From NCBI RefSeq assembly GCF_009739515.1, contig NZ_CP046535.1:2604001-2668000 (forward strand): a stretch of DNA of 64,000 nt. Reading direction: 5' to 3'. Position 1 is the stretch's first letter. Each line of letters starts with the position of its first letter. The translations under genes were made by a program, and so were the position numbers. A model generated the notes under the pieces. It saw only the letters and a list, made by a program, of their open reading frames with translations. It was not told where the DNA came from and made no database searches. Shown in pieces: positions 17,743 to 26,294 of the stretch. Source of the stretch: Sphingomonas profundi. Its GTDB lineage: Bacteria; Pseudomonadota; Alphaproteobacteria; Sphingomonadales; Sphingomonadaceae.

Positions 17743-18504
17743 ATGGATCTCGGACTTTCCGGCCGCAAGGCCATCCTCGTCGGCGCCAGCCACGGCATCG
17801 GCCTCGCCACCGCCCGCGTGCTTGCGGCCGAAGGCTGCGCGATCGCGCTCTGCTCCCGCTCGCAGGAGAGCGTGGATGCGGCGGTGAAGGCGCTGTCCGG
17901 CGGCGGCGCCACTGTGATCGGCGGCGCGGTGGACGCGTCGGACGCGGACGCCCATGGCGGCTGGATCGCGCAGGCGGCCGAGCAGCTCGGCGGCTGCGAC
18001 ATCTTCATCCCGTTCACCTCCACCAACACCGGGGTGGACGACGAGGCCGGCTGGCGCGCCGTGTTCGAGGCGGACACGCTGCCGCTGGTGCGCGGCGTCG
18101 CCGCCGCGCTGCCCGCGCTCAAACAATCCGATGCCGGCGCGATCGTCACCCTCTCCTCCACCGCCGCGCTGGAGGAGTTCATGGGTCCGGGCGCCTACAA
18201 TGCGCTGAAGGCCGCGACGATCAACTATTCCGCCGCGCTGGCGCAGAAGCTGGCGCCGGAAGGCATCAGGGTGAACTGCATCACGCCCGGGCCGGTGGAG
18301 ATGGAGGGCCGCGCGTGGGACAATATCAAGTCCGCCATGCCCGATTTCTACAAGGGCATTCTCGGCCAGATCCCGATGGGCCGGATGGGCCAGGGCGAAG
18401 AGATCGCCCGCGCGATCGCATTCGTCGCCTCGCCCGCCTGCCGCTTCATGACGGGGGCCAATCTGGTGATCGACGGCGGCTTCACCAAGCGGGTGAACTT
18501 CTGA
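17743..18504 (+). CDS. short-chain dehydrogenase/reductase (SDR)
   Basis: SDR of 253 residues. Cofactor motif GASHGIG at 14-20, Arg in CSRSQES suggesting NADP use, catalytic S139, Y152 and K156 (AYNALK), and C-terminal VIDGGFTKR. The usual NNAG motif is replaced by FTSTNTG, which marks a divergent subgroup. It follows the thiolase-like gene in the same direction with AGGAG ahead of the ATG, so the two are probably one transcript acting on an acyl-CoA or ketone substrate. A terminator follows. Confidence 0.9.
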   Translation: MDLGLSGRKAILVGASHGIGLATARVLAAEGCAIALCSRSQESVDAAVKALSGGGATVIGGAVDASDADAHGGWIAQAAEQLGGCDIFIPFTSTNTGVDDEAGWRAVFEADTLPLVRGVAAALPALKQSDAGAIVTLSSTAALEEFMGPGAYNALKAATINYSAALAQKLAPEGIRVNCITPGPVEMEGRAWDNIKSAMPDFYKGILGQIPMGRMGQGEEIARAIAFVASPACRFMTGANLVIDGGFTKRVNF

Positions 18505-18521
18505 CCGGCTGACCCTGCCCG

Positions 18522-18549
18522 CCCCGGACCGCGCCGACGCGGTTCGGGG
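18522..18549. terminator. bidirectional hairpin terminator
   Basis: CCCCGGACCGCG (18522-18533) pairs with CGCGGTTCGGGG (18538-18549), 12 bp with one G-T wobble and a CCGA loop. It lies between the convergent SDR gene and mntP, directly next to the mntP stop. There is no U-run on either side. Confidence 0.7.
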
Positions 18550-18550
18550 C

Positions 18551-19111
18551 TCAGCCGAGCCAGCCCATGTGCTGCGCCAGAATGCGGCAGCCCAGGCCGA
18601 TCAGCACGAGGCCGCCGGCAATCTCCGCCGGCTTGCCGATGCGCGCGCCGATGCGCGCGCCCAGCAGGGCGCCGGCGAAGCACAGCACCGCCGTCACGAT
18701 GCCGATCACGGCCACGGCCAGCGCCACCGGCGATCCGATCGTCGGCAGGGTCACGCCGGCGGCGGCGGCATCGATGCTGGTCGCGATCGCCGCCATCAGC
18801 AGCGCGCCGCCGCCCAGCGGCGCGGCCGGCGGCGCGTCGGCCTCCTCGGGCGCAAGCCCCTCGCGCACCATCTTCAGCCCGATCGCGCCCAGCAGCACGA
18901 AGGCGATCCAGTGGTCGACCGCCTCGATCAGCCCGGCGAACGCGATGCCCAGCGCCCAGCCCGCCAGCGGCATCACCGCCTGCGCCACGCCGAAGGCCAG
19001 CGCCAGCCGCGCCGCGCCGCGCATGCCCGGCCGCACCGACGCACCCTGCGCCAGCGACACGGCGAAGGCATCCATCGCCAGGGCGAGCGCCAGCAGCAGC
19101 AGGGTGATCAT
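18551..19111 (-). CDS. mntP: manganese efflux pump MntP
   Basis: Protein of 186 residues, the normal MntP length, with six membrane helices in two related halves. The conserved acidic residues are D14 in LAMDAFAVSLAQG and D114 in TSIDAAAAGVTLP, both needed for Mn(II) export in characterised MntP. A Pro/Ala-rich loop separates the halves. Its ATG overlaps the stop of the upstream sirtuin gene (ATGA, 19108-19111), so the two are co-translated. I see no Mn riboswitch, which is often found before mntP elsewhere; control must come from the cobB promoter. Confidence 0.93.
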   Translation of the reverse strand: MITLLLLALALAMDAFAVSLAQGASVRPGMRGAARLALAFGVAQAVMPLAGWALGIAFAGLIEAVDHWIAFVLLGAIGLKMVREGLAPEEADAPPAAPLGGGALLMAAIATSIDAAAAGVTLPTIGSPVALAVAVIGIVTAVLCFAGALLGARIGARIGKPAEIAGGLVLIGLGCRILAQHMGWLG

Positions 19112-19812
19112 CGGGCGAGCATCTCGTCGACCCAGGCCGGCACCAGCGCGCCGGCTGGCCCGCTGCGCGTCTCCTCGAACCACGCGCTGCCGGCGGACGG
19201 CTCCAGGTTCAGCTCCAGCGTCGCCGCGCCGCACGCCCGCGCCTGCTGCACGAAGCCGGCCGCCGGATAGACCGCGCCGGACGTGCCGATCGAGACGAAC
19301 AGATCGGCGCGGCCCAGCGCCGCCTCGATCCGCTCCATCTGATAGGGTATCTCGCCGAACCACACGATGTCCGGCCGCAGCGTGCCGGCGGCCGCGCAGG
19401 CGGGGCAGGCCGGTCCGTCGCCGAGATCGCCCGACCAGCGGCTGCGCGCGCCGCAGGCGAGGCACAGGGCGGACATCAGCTCGCCATGCATGTGCAGCAG
19501 CCGGGTGGCGCCCGCCCGCTCGTGCAGGTCGTCCACATTCTGCGTCACGATCAGCAGCTCGCCGGGCCACGCCGCATCCAGCCGGGCGAGCGCCAGATGC
19601 GCAAAATTGGGCACGACCGCAGCCAGCGCGGCGCGCCGCTGATCGTAGAAGGACTGCACCAGCGCCCGATCCCGCCGGAACGCCTGCGGCGTGCAGACAT
19701 CCTCCACGCGATGGCCCTCCCACAAGCCGTCCGGCCCGCGAAAGGTGGCGAGGCCGCTCTCGGCGGAGATGCCGGCGCCGGTGAGGATCAGGATGTTGCG
19801 GATGTCGCCCAT
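19108..19812 (-). CDS. cobB: NAD-dependent protein deacylase (sirtuin, CobB type)
   Basis: Sirtuin of 234 residues that removes acetyl or succinyl groups from lysines using NAD+. Motifs in order: GAGISAESGLATFRG (about 12-26), Y56-x2-R59 (FYDQRR, the pair linked to desuccinylation), QNVD at 91-94, catalytic H109 in HMHGEL, and Zn ligands C117, C120, C136 and C139. Start chosen at MGDIRN, because sirtuins begin just before this strand; the frame is open 13 codons further. mntP follows with a 4-base overlap. Confidence 0.93.
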   Translation of the reverse strand: MGDIRNILILTGAGISAESGLATFRGPDGLWEGHRVEDVCTPQAFRRDRALVQSFYDQRRAALAAVVPNFAHLALARLDAAWPGELLIVTQNVDDLHERAGATRLLHMHGELMSALCLACGARSRWSGDLGDGPACPACAAAGTLRPDIVWFGEIPYQMERIEAALGRADLFVSIGTSGAVYPAAGFVQQARACGAATLELNLEPSAGSAWFEETRSGPAGALVPAWVDEMLAR

Positions 19813-19866
19813 GCCGCTAGCATAGCGGCGGCGCGCGGCGGCCGCCACCACGGTGGCCCCCCCCGG

Positions 19867-20646
19867 TCAGCGGCGCGTGAGCCAGCGGCGCAGGCGGCTC
19901 CGCTCGTGCGGGTTGCCGAAATGGTAGAGCAGGGTGGCGCGCAGGCCGGCAGGGTCGGACGCGGCATTGGCGTGCAGGCTGCGATAGCCCCAGAAGATGT
20001 AGACGGAACCCGGCGTCATCGCCAGCCGCACCGCCGCCGCGCGGCCGGCGCGGATGCGTCGCCAGAGAAGGCGCTGCACGATCGCGCGATCGTGCAGCGC
20101 CTTCTCGATCGCGTTCAGCGCGTAGCTGCGGCGGAACGGGCGGCGGTTCGGCAGCAGGATCAGGTCGCCCGCAGCACCGCGCGCCGGCACCGCCAGCGGG
20201 ATCAGGATCGTCACGGCGAAGGAGTCGTAGTGCAGGTAATTGGCGTGATGCCGCGCCGTGCGCCCCTTCAGGCAGCGCAGCACCTGATGCACATGGCCGC
20301 TGGCCGGCGCCTGCCCCGTCGCGGCCCGGTGGAGCCCCCGCAGCATCCCGGCGAAAGCGGGATCGGCGTGGATGTCGGAGAGCAGGTGGCCGGCGCCGGG
20401 GATGCGGCCGTCGCGGGCGACATATTCGCCGCCGTTCCGCGCCACCGCCGCCTCGGCATGGCGCCGCGCCTCGGCGATCCAGGCGTCGGGCACCGCGCCT
20501 TCCAGCCGGCAGACGCCGGTCGCGTCCACCTCGCGGGCGATGCGGGCGATGGCTGCGGCATCGAAGGCGGGAAAGCGGACGCCGGGCGGCGGATCGATCG
20601 CCGATGGCTCCGGGTCGATCTCCGGTCCGCGCATGCCGCCATCCAT
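19867..20646 (-). CDS. 2-oxoglutarate/Fe(II) oxygenase-like protein
   Basis: Protein of 259 residues. The jelly-roll metal triad can be read as H129-x-D131 (NYLHYDSFAVT) and H215 (RSLHANAAS), with R226 (GLRATLLYHF) as the 2-oxoglutarate-binding arginine. This suits the PhyH-like group, although overall similarity is weak and I cannot name a substrate. It contains an Arg-rich insertion (ILLPNRRPFRRSY). An ATG at 20646 was chosen; the frame is open to 20697. It lies upstream of cobB on the same strand with a 54-base gap, so co-transcription is possible. Confidence 0.6.
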   Translation of the reverse strand: MDGGMRGPEIDPEPSAIDPPPGVRFPAFDAAAIARIAREVDATGVCRLEGAVPDAWIAEARRHAEAAVARNGGEYVARDGRIPGAGHLLSDIHADPAFAGMLRGLHRAATGQAPASGHVHQVLRCLKGRTARHHANYLHYDSFAVTILIPLAVPARGAAGDLILLPNRRPFRRSYALNAIEKALHDRAIVQRLLWRRIRAGRAAAVRLAMTPGSVYIFWGYRSLHANAASDPAGLRATLLYHFGNPHERSRLRRWLTRR

Positions 20647-20824
20647 GATCGCCACCCAAGACCTCGCATGAGCCGCGCCGATCCGCCGCGCCGACATGAT
20701 TGCTGGATTATTGCTGCTGTAGACCGGCTCTTACAGGGCGACCGGCGGCAGTGTGAGCCTGTTCGGGTCCATCCCCGATCAATTAAGCGCAATGACGTGA
20801 CGACGACGCGGAAACGGAGCGTCT

Positions 20825-22279
20825 TCAGCGGAAGGGCGGCTCGTTGAACGCGCGCAGCTTCCGGCTGTGCAGCCGCTCCCCCTCCTGCCGCAGCAGCTCG
20901 CACGTCTCCAGCCCCACCCGCAGGTGGCCGCCGATCGCCTCCTCGTAGAAGCGGTTGGCCTGGCCGGGCAGCTTCAGCTCGCCGTGCAGCGGCTTGTCGG
21001 ACACGCAGAGGAGGGTGCCGTAGGGCACGCGGAAGCGATAGCCCTGCGCCGCGATCGTCGCCGATTCCATGTCTATGCCCACGGCGCGCGACAGGCTGAA
21101 GCGCAGGGCGGACTTGGAATAGCGCAGCTCCCAGTTGCGGTCGTCGGTCGTCACCACCGTGCCGGTGCGCAGGCGGCGCTTGAAATCGTCCGGATTGCCG
21201 CCGCCGAGCACCGCCTCCGCCGCCCGCGCCATCGCCACCTGCACCTCGGCGATGGCCGGCACCGGGATCTCCGGCGGCAGCACATCGTCCAGCACATGGT
21301 CGTCGCGCAGATAGGCGTGGGCCAGCACATAGTCGCCGATGCGCTGGCTGGGGCGAAGGCCGCCGCAGTGGCCGATCATCAGCCACGCCTCCGGCCGCAG
21401 CACGGCGAGATGGTCGCAGATCGTCTTCGCGTTGGACGGGCCGACGCCGATGTTGACCAGGGTGATGCCGCTGCGATCGGGCGCGACCAGGTGATAGGCC
21501 GGCATCTGGTGCTTGCGCCACGCGCTGTCCGCGATCATCCGCGCCGGATCGGCCGTACCCGGCGTCACATAGACGCCGCCCGCGCCGGACAAGGCGGTGA
21601 AGCGGCCGCCTTCCCGCCCCAGCTCGGCGCAGGCCCAGGCGACGAACTCGTCGACATAGCGGTGGTAGTTGGTGAACAGGATGTAGCGCTGCACATGCTC
21701 GGGCGGCGTGCCCGTATAATGTTTCAGCCGGGCCAGCGAGAAATCGGTGCGCAGCCCGTCGAACAGCGCCAGCGGCCGGTCGCCGCCGGGATCGGGCAGG
21801 AACAGCCCGTCGGCGATCTCGTCGCCGATCTCGGACAGCTCTGTCGCCGGGAAGTGCCGCGCCAGCTCGGTCGGCGGCACGCCGTCCAGCGCGCTCGCCT
21901 CGATCCCGTCCAGCACATAGGGGAACGGGATCTGCTGGTCGCTGACACCGGCCTCCACCGTCACGCCGTAGCCGTTCACCAGCAGGTCGATCTGCTCGGC
22001 CAGATAGTCGGCGAACATCGCCGGGCGCGTCACTGTCGTCACGTAGCGGCCGGGGCGGGAGAGACGCGCGAAGGAGCGGCCCGGCATCAGCAGGTCCGCC
22101 TCGCCGCGGTGGACGATGCGCAGCTCGGGATAGCAGAAGCGGCGGTCGGTCCGCGCCTCCGGTCCCGGCACGCTGCCGTCGCGGGCGTAGGCGACGATGC
22201 CGCCGCGCAGCGCCTCCACCGACTGGCGGAAGATATCGTCCAGCTGCGCGACGATGGTCCGGCCGATATCCTTCGTCAT
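20825..22279 (-). CDS. amn: AMP nucleosidase
   Basis: Enzyme of 484 residues, the same length as E. coli Amn, which splits AMP into adenine and ribose 5-phosphate and so adjusts adenylate pools. It has the N-terminal AMP nucleosidase domain and a C-terminal nucleoside-phosphorylase-like domain with LVNIGVGPSNAKTICDHLA, LMIGHCGGLRPSQRIGDYV and AVGIDMESATIAAQGYRFR. The start MTKDIGRTIV fits the family; an upstream open stretch in the same frame is not conserved-looking. A cNMP-binding protein gene lies 79 bases upstream on the same strand. Confidence 0.95.
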   Translation of the reverse strand: MTKDIGRTIVAQLDDIFRQSVEALRGGIVAYARDGSVPGPEARTDRRFCYPELRIVHRGEADLLMPGRSFARLSRPGRYVTTVTRPAMFADYLAEQIDLLVNGYGVTVEAGVSDQQIPFPYVLDGIEASALDGVPPTELARHFPATELSEIGDEIADGLFLPDPGGDRPLALFDGLRTDFSLARLKHYTGTPPEHVQRYILFTNYHRYVDEFVAWACAELGREGGRFTALSGAGGVYVTPGTADPARMIADSAWRKHQMPAYHLVAPDRSGITLVNIGVGPSNAKTICDHLAVLRPEAWLMIGHCGGLRPSQRIGDYVLAHAYLRDDHVLDDVLPPEIPVPAIAEVQVAMARAAEAVLGGGNPDDFKRRLRTGTVVTTDDRNWELRYSKSALRFSLSRAVGIDMESATIAAQGYRFRVPYGTLLCVSDKPLHGELKLPGQANRFYEEAIGGHLRVGLETCELLRQEGERLHSRKLRAFNEPPFR

Positions 22280-22358
22280 GCACCCGATCCCGTCCTGCCG
22301 CGCGGCCCTTCGCACTTGCACCATGAAGCCGAGAAGCGGCGCGGGTTCAAGCGCCCCG

Positions 22359-22868
22359 TCAGTCGCCCTTGCGCAGCAGCATCGAGACGAGGGTACGAAA
22401 CCGATCGCCGGGGCCGGGCGGGCTTCCCGCATCGGCATCGCCCTCCAGCTCGTGCGCCGGGCGGAGCGCGGCCGTGGTGCGCCGCAGCCGCTCCGACAGG
22501 ACGAACGCGATCGCGCGATAGAAGCGCGCGGCGAACACCGGCTCGCGCTCGAACCGCTGCTCCAGCGCGTTGCGCGGGATCATCAGCACCTCCGTCCGCG
22601 CATCGGCCCTCACCGTCACGGACGGCGGCGTGCGATCGATGAACGACATCTCGCCGATGACCTGCCCCTCGTTCAGCGTGGCGACGCGGCTGTTGTCCGC
22701 CCGCAGCACCACCAGGCTGCCGCCCACGACGAAGAACAGGTCGTCGATCGGCCGCTTCGCCTCCACCAGCCGCTCGCCGGTCTTCAGGGTGCGCAGGCTG
22801 CCGACGGAGAGCAGCCACACCATGTCGGCGTCGCTCAGCCCGGCCAGGATGGAGTGCACCTCGCGCAT
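22359..22868 (-). CDS. stand-alone cyclic-nucleotide-binding domain protein
   Basis: Protein of 169 residues with one cNMP-binding (Crp-like) jelly-roll domain: GERLVEAKRPIDDLFFVVGGSLVVL, then the phosphate-cassette region VIGEMSFIDRTPPSVTVRA. The canonical Arg-Ala of cAMP binders is replaced, so ligand binding is uncertain. The C-terminus is helical, with a polar tail and no helix-turn-helix, so it is not a transcription factor. It lies upstream of amn. It may sense a nucleotide or act as a structural adaptor. Confidence 0.8.
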   Translation of the reverse strand: MREVHSILAGLSDADMVWLLSVGSLRTLKTGERLVEAKRPIDDLFFVVGGSLVVLRADNSRVATLNEGQVIGEMSFIDRTPPSVTVRADARTEVLMIPRNALEQRFEREPVFAARFYRAIAFVLSERLRRTTAALRPAHELEGDADAGSPPGPGDRFRTLVSMLLRKGD

Positions 22869-23009
22869 GATCGCCCTTCCCCCGCAACGCCGCCCGCCGC
22901 CACCTGTCTAGAGGACGTGCGCCGGATCGGACAAGCGGCGCGCGCGGCGGGGTGGCGCGCGCCGCGCCGGCTGCGGTAGAAGGCCGCTTCCCAGCAGGAG
23001 CCCGCGATC

Positions 23010-23846
23010 ATGCCAACCCCGAGTCCCTGGCAGCACCACCGCAGTGCCGGCATCGCCGACGACATCGATTTCGAGATAAAGGGGCAGGAGCTCCAGTTCC
23101 TCGAGATCGAGCTCGATCCCGGCGAGAGCGCCGTCGCCGAGGCGGGCGCGCTGGTGTGGAAGGAAGCGAGCATCGGCATGACGACGGTGTTCGGCGACGG
23201 CAGCGGCGGCAGCGGCGACGGCTTCATGGGCAAGCTGCTCGGCGCCGGCAAGCGGCTGGTGACGGGCGAGAGCCTGTTCACCACCGTGTTCACCCACAAT
23301 GGCCGGGGCAAGGCGCGGGTCGCCTTCGCGTCGCCCACCCCCGGCGCGATCCTGCCGCTGCGCCTCGCCGATCTGGGCGGCCGGCTGATCTGCCAGAAGG
23401 ACAGCTTCCTCGCCGCCGCCAAGGGCGTGTCGATCGGTGTCCACTTCCAGCGGCGGGTGATGACCGGCCTGTTCGGCGGCGAGGGCTTCATCATGCAGAA
23501 GCTGGAGGGGGACGGCTGGGTGTTCGTCCAGATGGGCGGCACCGTGGTGGAGCGGGAGCTGGCCGCCGGCGAGGAACTGCACGTCGATACCGGCTGCCTC
23601 GCCGCCTACACGGCGGGCGTCGAGTTCGATCTCGTCACCGCCGGCGGCGTGCGCAGCGTGCTGTTCGGCGGCGAAGGGCTGTTCTTCGCGCGGCTGACGG
23701 GGCCGGGCAAGGTGTGGATCCAGTCGCTCCCCTTCTCCCGCCTGGCCGGGCGGATGCTGGCCGCCGCCGGCAGCCGCGGCGGGCAGAACCGCGGCGAGGG
23801 ATCGGTCCTCGGCAATCTCGGCGACTTCATCGGCGGCAACGACTGA
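23010..23846 (+). CDS. TIGR00266 / AIM24 family protein
   Basis: Protein of 278 residues of the widespread AIM24/TIGR00266 family, a double jelly-roll-like fold of unknown function. Typical features are LEIELDPGESAVAEAGALVW, a Gly-rich loop (FGDGSGGSGDGFMGKLL), LICQKDSFLAAAKGV, GTVVERELAAGEELHVDTG and the late WIQSLPFSRLAGR. No catalytic residues are known. A single gene, divergent from the cNMP-domain gene and convergent with the diiron-protein gene. Confidence 0.9.
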   Translation: MPTPSPWQHHRSAGIADDIDFEIKGQELQFLEIELDPGESAVAEAGALVWKEASIGMTTVFGDGSGGSGDGFMGKLLGAGKRLVTGESLFTTVFTHNGRGKARVAFASPTPGAILPLRLADLGGRLICQKDSFLAAAKGVSIGVHFQRRVMTGLFGGEGFIMQKLEGDGWVFVQMGGTVVERELAAGEELHVDTGCLAAYTAGVEFDLVTAGGVRSVLFGGEGLFFARLTGPGKVWIQSLPFSRLAGRMLAAAGSRGGQNRGEGSVLGNLGDFIGGND

Positions 23847-23862
23847 GGCGGGTCCGCTCCAA

Positions 23863-23886
23863 CCCCGCCGACGATCGGCGGCGGGG
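23863..23886. terminator. hairpin between convergent genes
   Basis: CCCCGCCG (23863-23870) pairs with CGGCGGGG (23879-23886); an alternative inner pairing, CCGCCGA with TCGGCGG, has a 3-base loop. It is 17 bases after the TIGR00266 stop and 13 bases from the stop of the convergent gene. No U-run. Confidence 0.6.
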
Positions 23887-23898
23887 ACGATCGCGTTA

Positions 23899-24798
23899 CT
23901 ACCCCCACAGCTCCGCGCGATAGCGATCGAAGCAGCGCTCGCCGCAGCGCAGGCGGATCAGGGCGCCTTCCGCCATCGCCGTCGCCCGGCGCGGATCCTC
24001 GCGGACGAGCGGGATCAGCGCCTCGCGGTTCCAGTCCTCGCTATGCTTCACGTCCAGCACCGCGTGGAGGTCGAAGTAGCGCCGCTCGCGATCGTTCAGG
24101 CCGATGCGGCGCAGGCCGGCGGCGGTGGCGGCGGAGCGGCCGGGCGCGGTCAGCTCGATCACGCCGAGCGCACCCACGGAATGCCACGCGTAGCGGCGGT
24201 TGGCGGCCATCGCCGTCATCGCATTGGCTAGCGCCAGGCTCTCCCACACCGTATTCTCGATGACCGGCTCGACCTCCATCGTCTCGACCAGCGCGTCGAG
24301 CATCGGACCATGCATTCCCTTCGGATTGCCGCGTCCCATCTCGTCCCAGTAGTTGCGGGCCAGTTCCAGCTTGGCCTGCACCGGCAGCTTCACCTGCGTC
24401 ATCGCGACCAGATCGTCGAAGCCGGCCTCGCCGGCCGCCTCCTGCTCGAAGAACCAGCGCAGCTGTGCGCGCGTCGCGGTCTCGGCCAGCCACGGGAACA
24501 GCGGATCGCCCTGCCCCGGGCCGATCACCTTCAGATGCTCGAACCAGGCGACGAAGCCCTCGGCGTCGGTCGGCGCAGCGGCGGCTTCCTCGGCCACGTC
24601 GGCGCGCAGTTCCTCCACGAACCCACCCTGCAGCCGCTCCATCCGCATGTCGCGGTCGAGCAGCTTCTGCCAGTCCGCGGTGGGGAATTGCGGACGAAGG
24701 CGCTCCCGGTTCCAGTGGGCCAGACCGCGCTGGAAGCTGTCGGTCAGGAATTGCGAAGCGCGGTCCGATCGCGCCTCGGTAAGAGGTCGGGTAGCCAT
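23899..24798 (-). CDS. haem-oxygenase-like iron-containing redox protein
   Basis: Protein of 299 residues, all helical, of the iron-containing redox enzyme family (haem-oxygenase-like diiron oxidases). Candidate metal ligands follow the family order: E118 or E120 (WFFEQEAAGEAG), E153 and H163 (YWDEMGRGNPKGMHG), E215, then H245, D249 and H252 (FDLHAVLDVKH). Relatives include fatty-acid decarboxylases and N-oxygenases, but many members are uncharacterised. The start at MATRPL is preceded by a weak Shine-Dalgarno sequence. Single gene upstream of the peroxiredoxin on the opposite side of a 98-base gap. Function not assigned. Confidence 0.78.
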   Translation of the reverse strand: MATRPLTEARSDRASQFLTDSFQRGLAHWNRERLRPQFPTADWQKLLDRDMRMERLQGGFVEELRADVAEEAAAAPTDAEGFVAWFEHLKVIGPGQGDPLFPWLAETATRAQLRWFFEQEAAGEAGFDDLVAMTQVKLPVQAKLELARNYWDEMGRGNPKGMHGPMLDALVETMEVEPVIENTVWESLALANAMTAMAANRRYAWHSVGALGVIELTAPGRSAATAAGLRRIGLNDRERRYFDLHAVLDVKHSEDWNREALIPLVREDPRRATAMAEGALIRLRCGERCFDRYRAELWG

Positions 24799-24896
24799 GC
24801 GGGAATGTTCCTGTCGGGGTGACGTTGCCTGACAGTAGAACCCCACGGAGTGGAGGGGGGTTCCGGCGCGGCCGCTCCCGCCGCGCCGGACCTAAC

Positions 24897-25433
24897 CTAC
24901 TTTGGGTTGTTTTTGAGCCACTCCAGCACATTGCCGGGCGCGCTCACGCCGTAGGGATCCTCGTCGCTGCCCTCGTCGTTGATCCCCGGTTCCTCGAACC
25001 AGGCGACGATCTCGCCGTCGTCCACCACCATCGCGTACCGCCACGAACGGTCGCCGAAGCCCAGATGGTCCTTGTTGATCAGCATGCCCATGCGGCGCGT
25101 GAAATCGCCCGATCCGTCCGGCAGCAGCTTCGTCTTGGTCAGGCCCAGCGTCTTGCCCCACTGGAACATCACGAAGGCGTCGTTGACGGAGAGGCAGTAG
25201 ACCTCCTCCGCGCCGGCGGCGCGCAGCTCGTCATATTCGCGCTCATAGGCCGGGCACTGCTCGGTCGAACAGGTCGGCGTGAAGGCGCCGGGCAGCGCGA
25301 ACACCACCGAACGCTTCCCCTTGAACAGGTCGGCGGTGTGCACGTCCTGCCAGCGGAAGGGATTTGGGCCTTCAACCGTCTCGTCGCGAACACGGGTCTT
25401 CAACACTACGTTCGGGGTCTCACGTCCCAGCAT
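24897..25433 (-). CDS. type II peroxiredoxin (Prx5-like)
   Basis: Peroxidase of 178 residues that reduces hydrogen peroxide and organic peroxides with thiol reductant. The peroxidatic cysteine is C55 in PGAFTPTCSTEQCP. C80 (VYCLSVND), 25 residues later, sits where type II enzymes place their second cysteine. Other family marks are GKRSVVFALPGAF and FGDRSWRYAMVVDDG. Start chosen at MLGRETP, with GAGGAGA about 5 bases upstream; the 26 extra upstream codons are not peroxiredoxin-like. Confidence 0.92.
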   Translation of the reverse strand: MLGRETPNVVLKTRVRDETVEGPNPFRWQDVHTADLFKGKRSVVFALPGAFTPTCSTEQCPAYEREYDELRAAGAEEVYCLSVNDAFVMFQWGKTLGLTKTKLLPDGSGDFTRRMGMLINKDHLGFGDRSWRYAMVVDDGEIVAWFEEPGINDEGSDEDPYGVSAPGNVLEWLKNNPK

Positions 25434-25538
25434 GACTGTCTCCTCGGCTGCTCTCTCGAGGGCGGAGATAGGGTGCGCGTCCCGGCATCGCCAACGCGAA
25501 AAAGCGGTCACATTGATCGGCCGGGCCGCGTGATCGCT

Positions 25539-26294
25539 CTAGGTGATCGGTCCCTCCGCCCGCCCCTGAACGAACTGGTCGACATAGGGATTGCCCGAAT
25601 CGTAGAGCCGGTCGCGCGGGCCGCGCCAGATGATCCTGCCCTGGTACAGCATTGCCACGCGGTGGGCGATCTTGCGGGCGGAGGCCATGTCGTGCGTGAT
25701 CGTCAGCGCCGTCACGCCGAGATCGTCGACCAGGCTGACGATCAGGTCGTTGATCACGTCCGCGCGGATCGGGTCCAGCCCGGTCGTCGGCTCGTCGAAG
25801 AAGATGATCTCGGGCCGTGGCGCGATCGCGCGGGCCAGCGCCACGCGCTTCTGCATGCCGCCGGAAAGCTCGCTCGGCCGCAGATTGAGGATGCGCGCAT
25901 CCAGCCCCACCCGCTCCAGATTCTCCTCGGCCACCTTGCGCATCCGCGCCGGCTCGCGGTTGCGGCCCTGCGTGAGGCCGAACGTCACGTTGCGCCACAC
26001 CGGCAGCGAATCGAACAGCGCGCTGCCCTGGAACAGCAGGCCGAACTTCGCCCGGTGTCGCGCCATCTCAGCCGATTTCGCGCCGACCACCTCCAGCCCG
26101 TCGACCAGGATCGAGCCGCGATCCGGCGTGACGAGGCCCAGGATGCACTTCAGCGTCACCGACTTGCCGGATCCGGACTGGCCGATGATCGCTACCGACT
26201 CACCGGGCTCGATCGCCAGGTTCACCCCGTCCAGCACGCGGTTGCCGCCGAACGTCTTGGCGACGTCGATCATCTCGATCTTGTTGCCGCTCAT
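25539..26294 (-). CDS. mlaF: ABC transporter ATPase of lipid transport (MlaF type)
   Basis: ATPase of 251 residues energising inner-membrane phospholipid or hydrophobic-compound transport. Walker A GQSGSGKS at 38-45, signature LSGGMQKRVALARA, Walker B IIFFDEPTTGLDP and H-loop ITHDM. The FGLLFQGSALFDSLPVWRNV stretch is typical of MlaF/Ttg2A. Its ATG overlaps the stop of the permease gene (ATGA, 26291-26294). No mlaD, mlaC or mlaB gene follows; the next gene downstream is the peroxiredoxin, 105 bases away. Confidence 0.9.
   Translation of the reverse strand: MSGNKIEMIDVAKTFGGNRVLDGVNLAIEPGESVAIIGQSGSGKSVTLKCILGLVTPDRGSILVDGLEVVGAKSAEMARHRAKFGLLFQGSALFDSLPVWRNVTFGLTQGRNREPARMRKVAEENLERVGLDARILNLRPSELSGGMQKRVALARAIAPRPEIIFFDEPTTGLDPIRADVINDLIVSLVDDLGVTALTITHDMASARKIAHRVAMLYQGRIIWRGPRDRLYDSGNPYVDQFVQGRAEGPIT

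Noticed and set aside
18551-19111. Mn-responsive riboswitch for mntP
   Set aside because: mntP starts inside the cobB stop, so there is no leader in which a riboswitch could sit.
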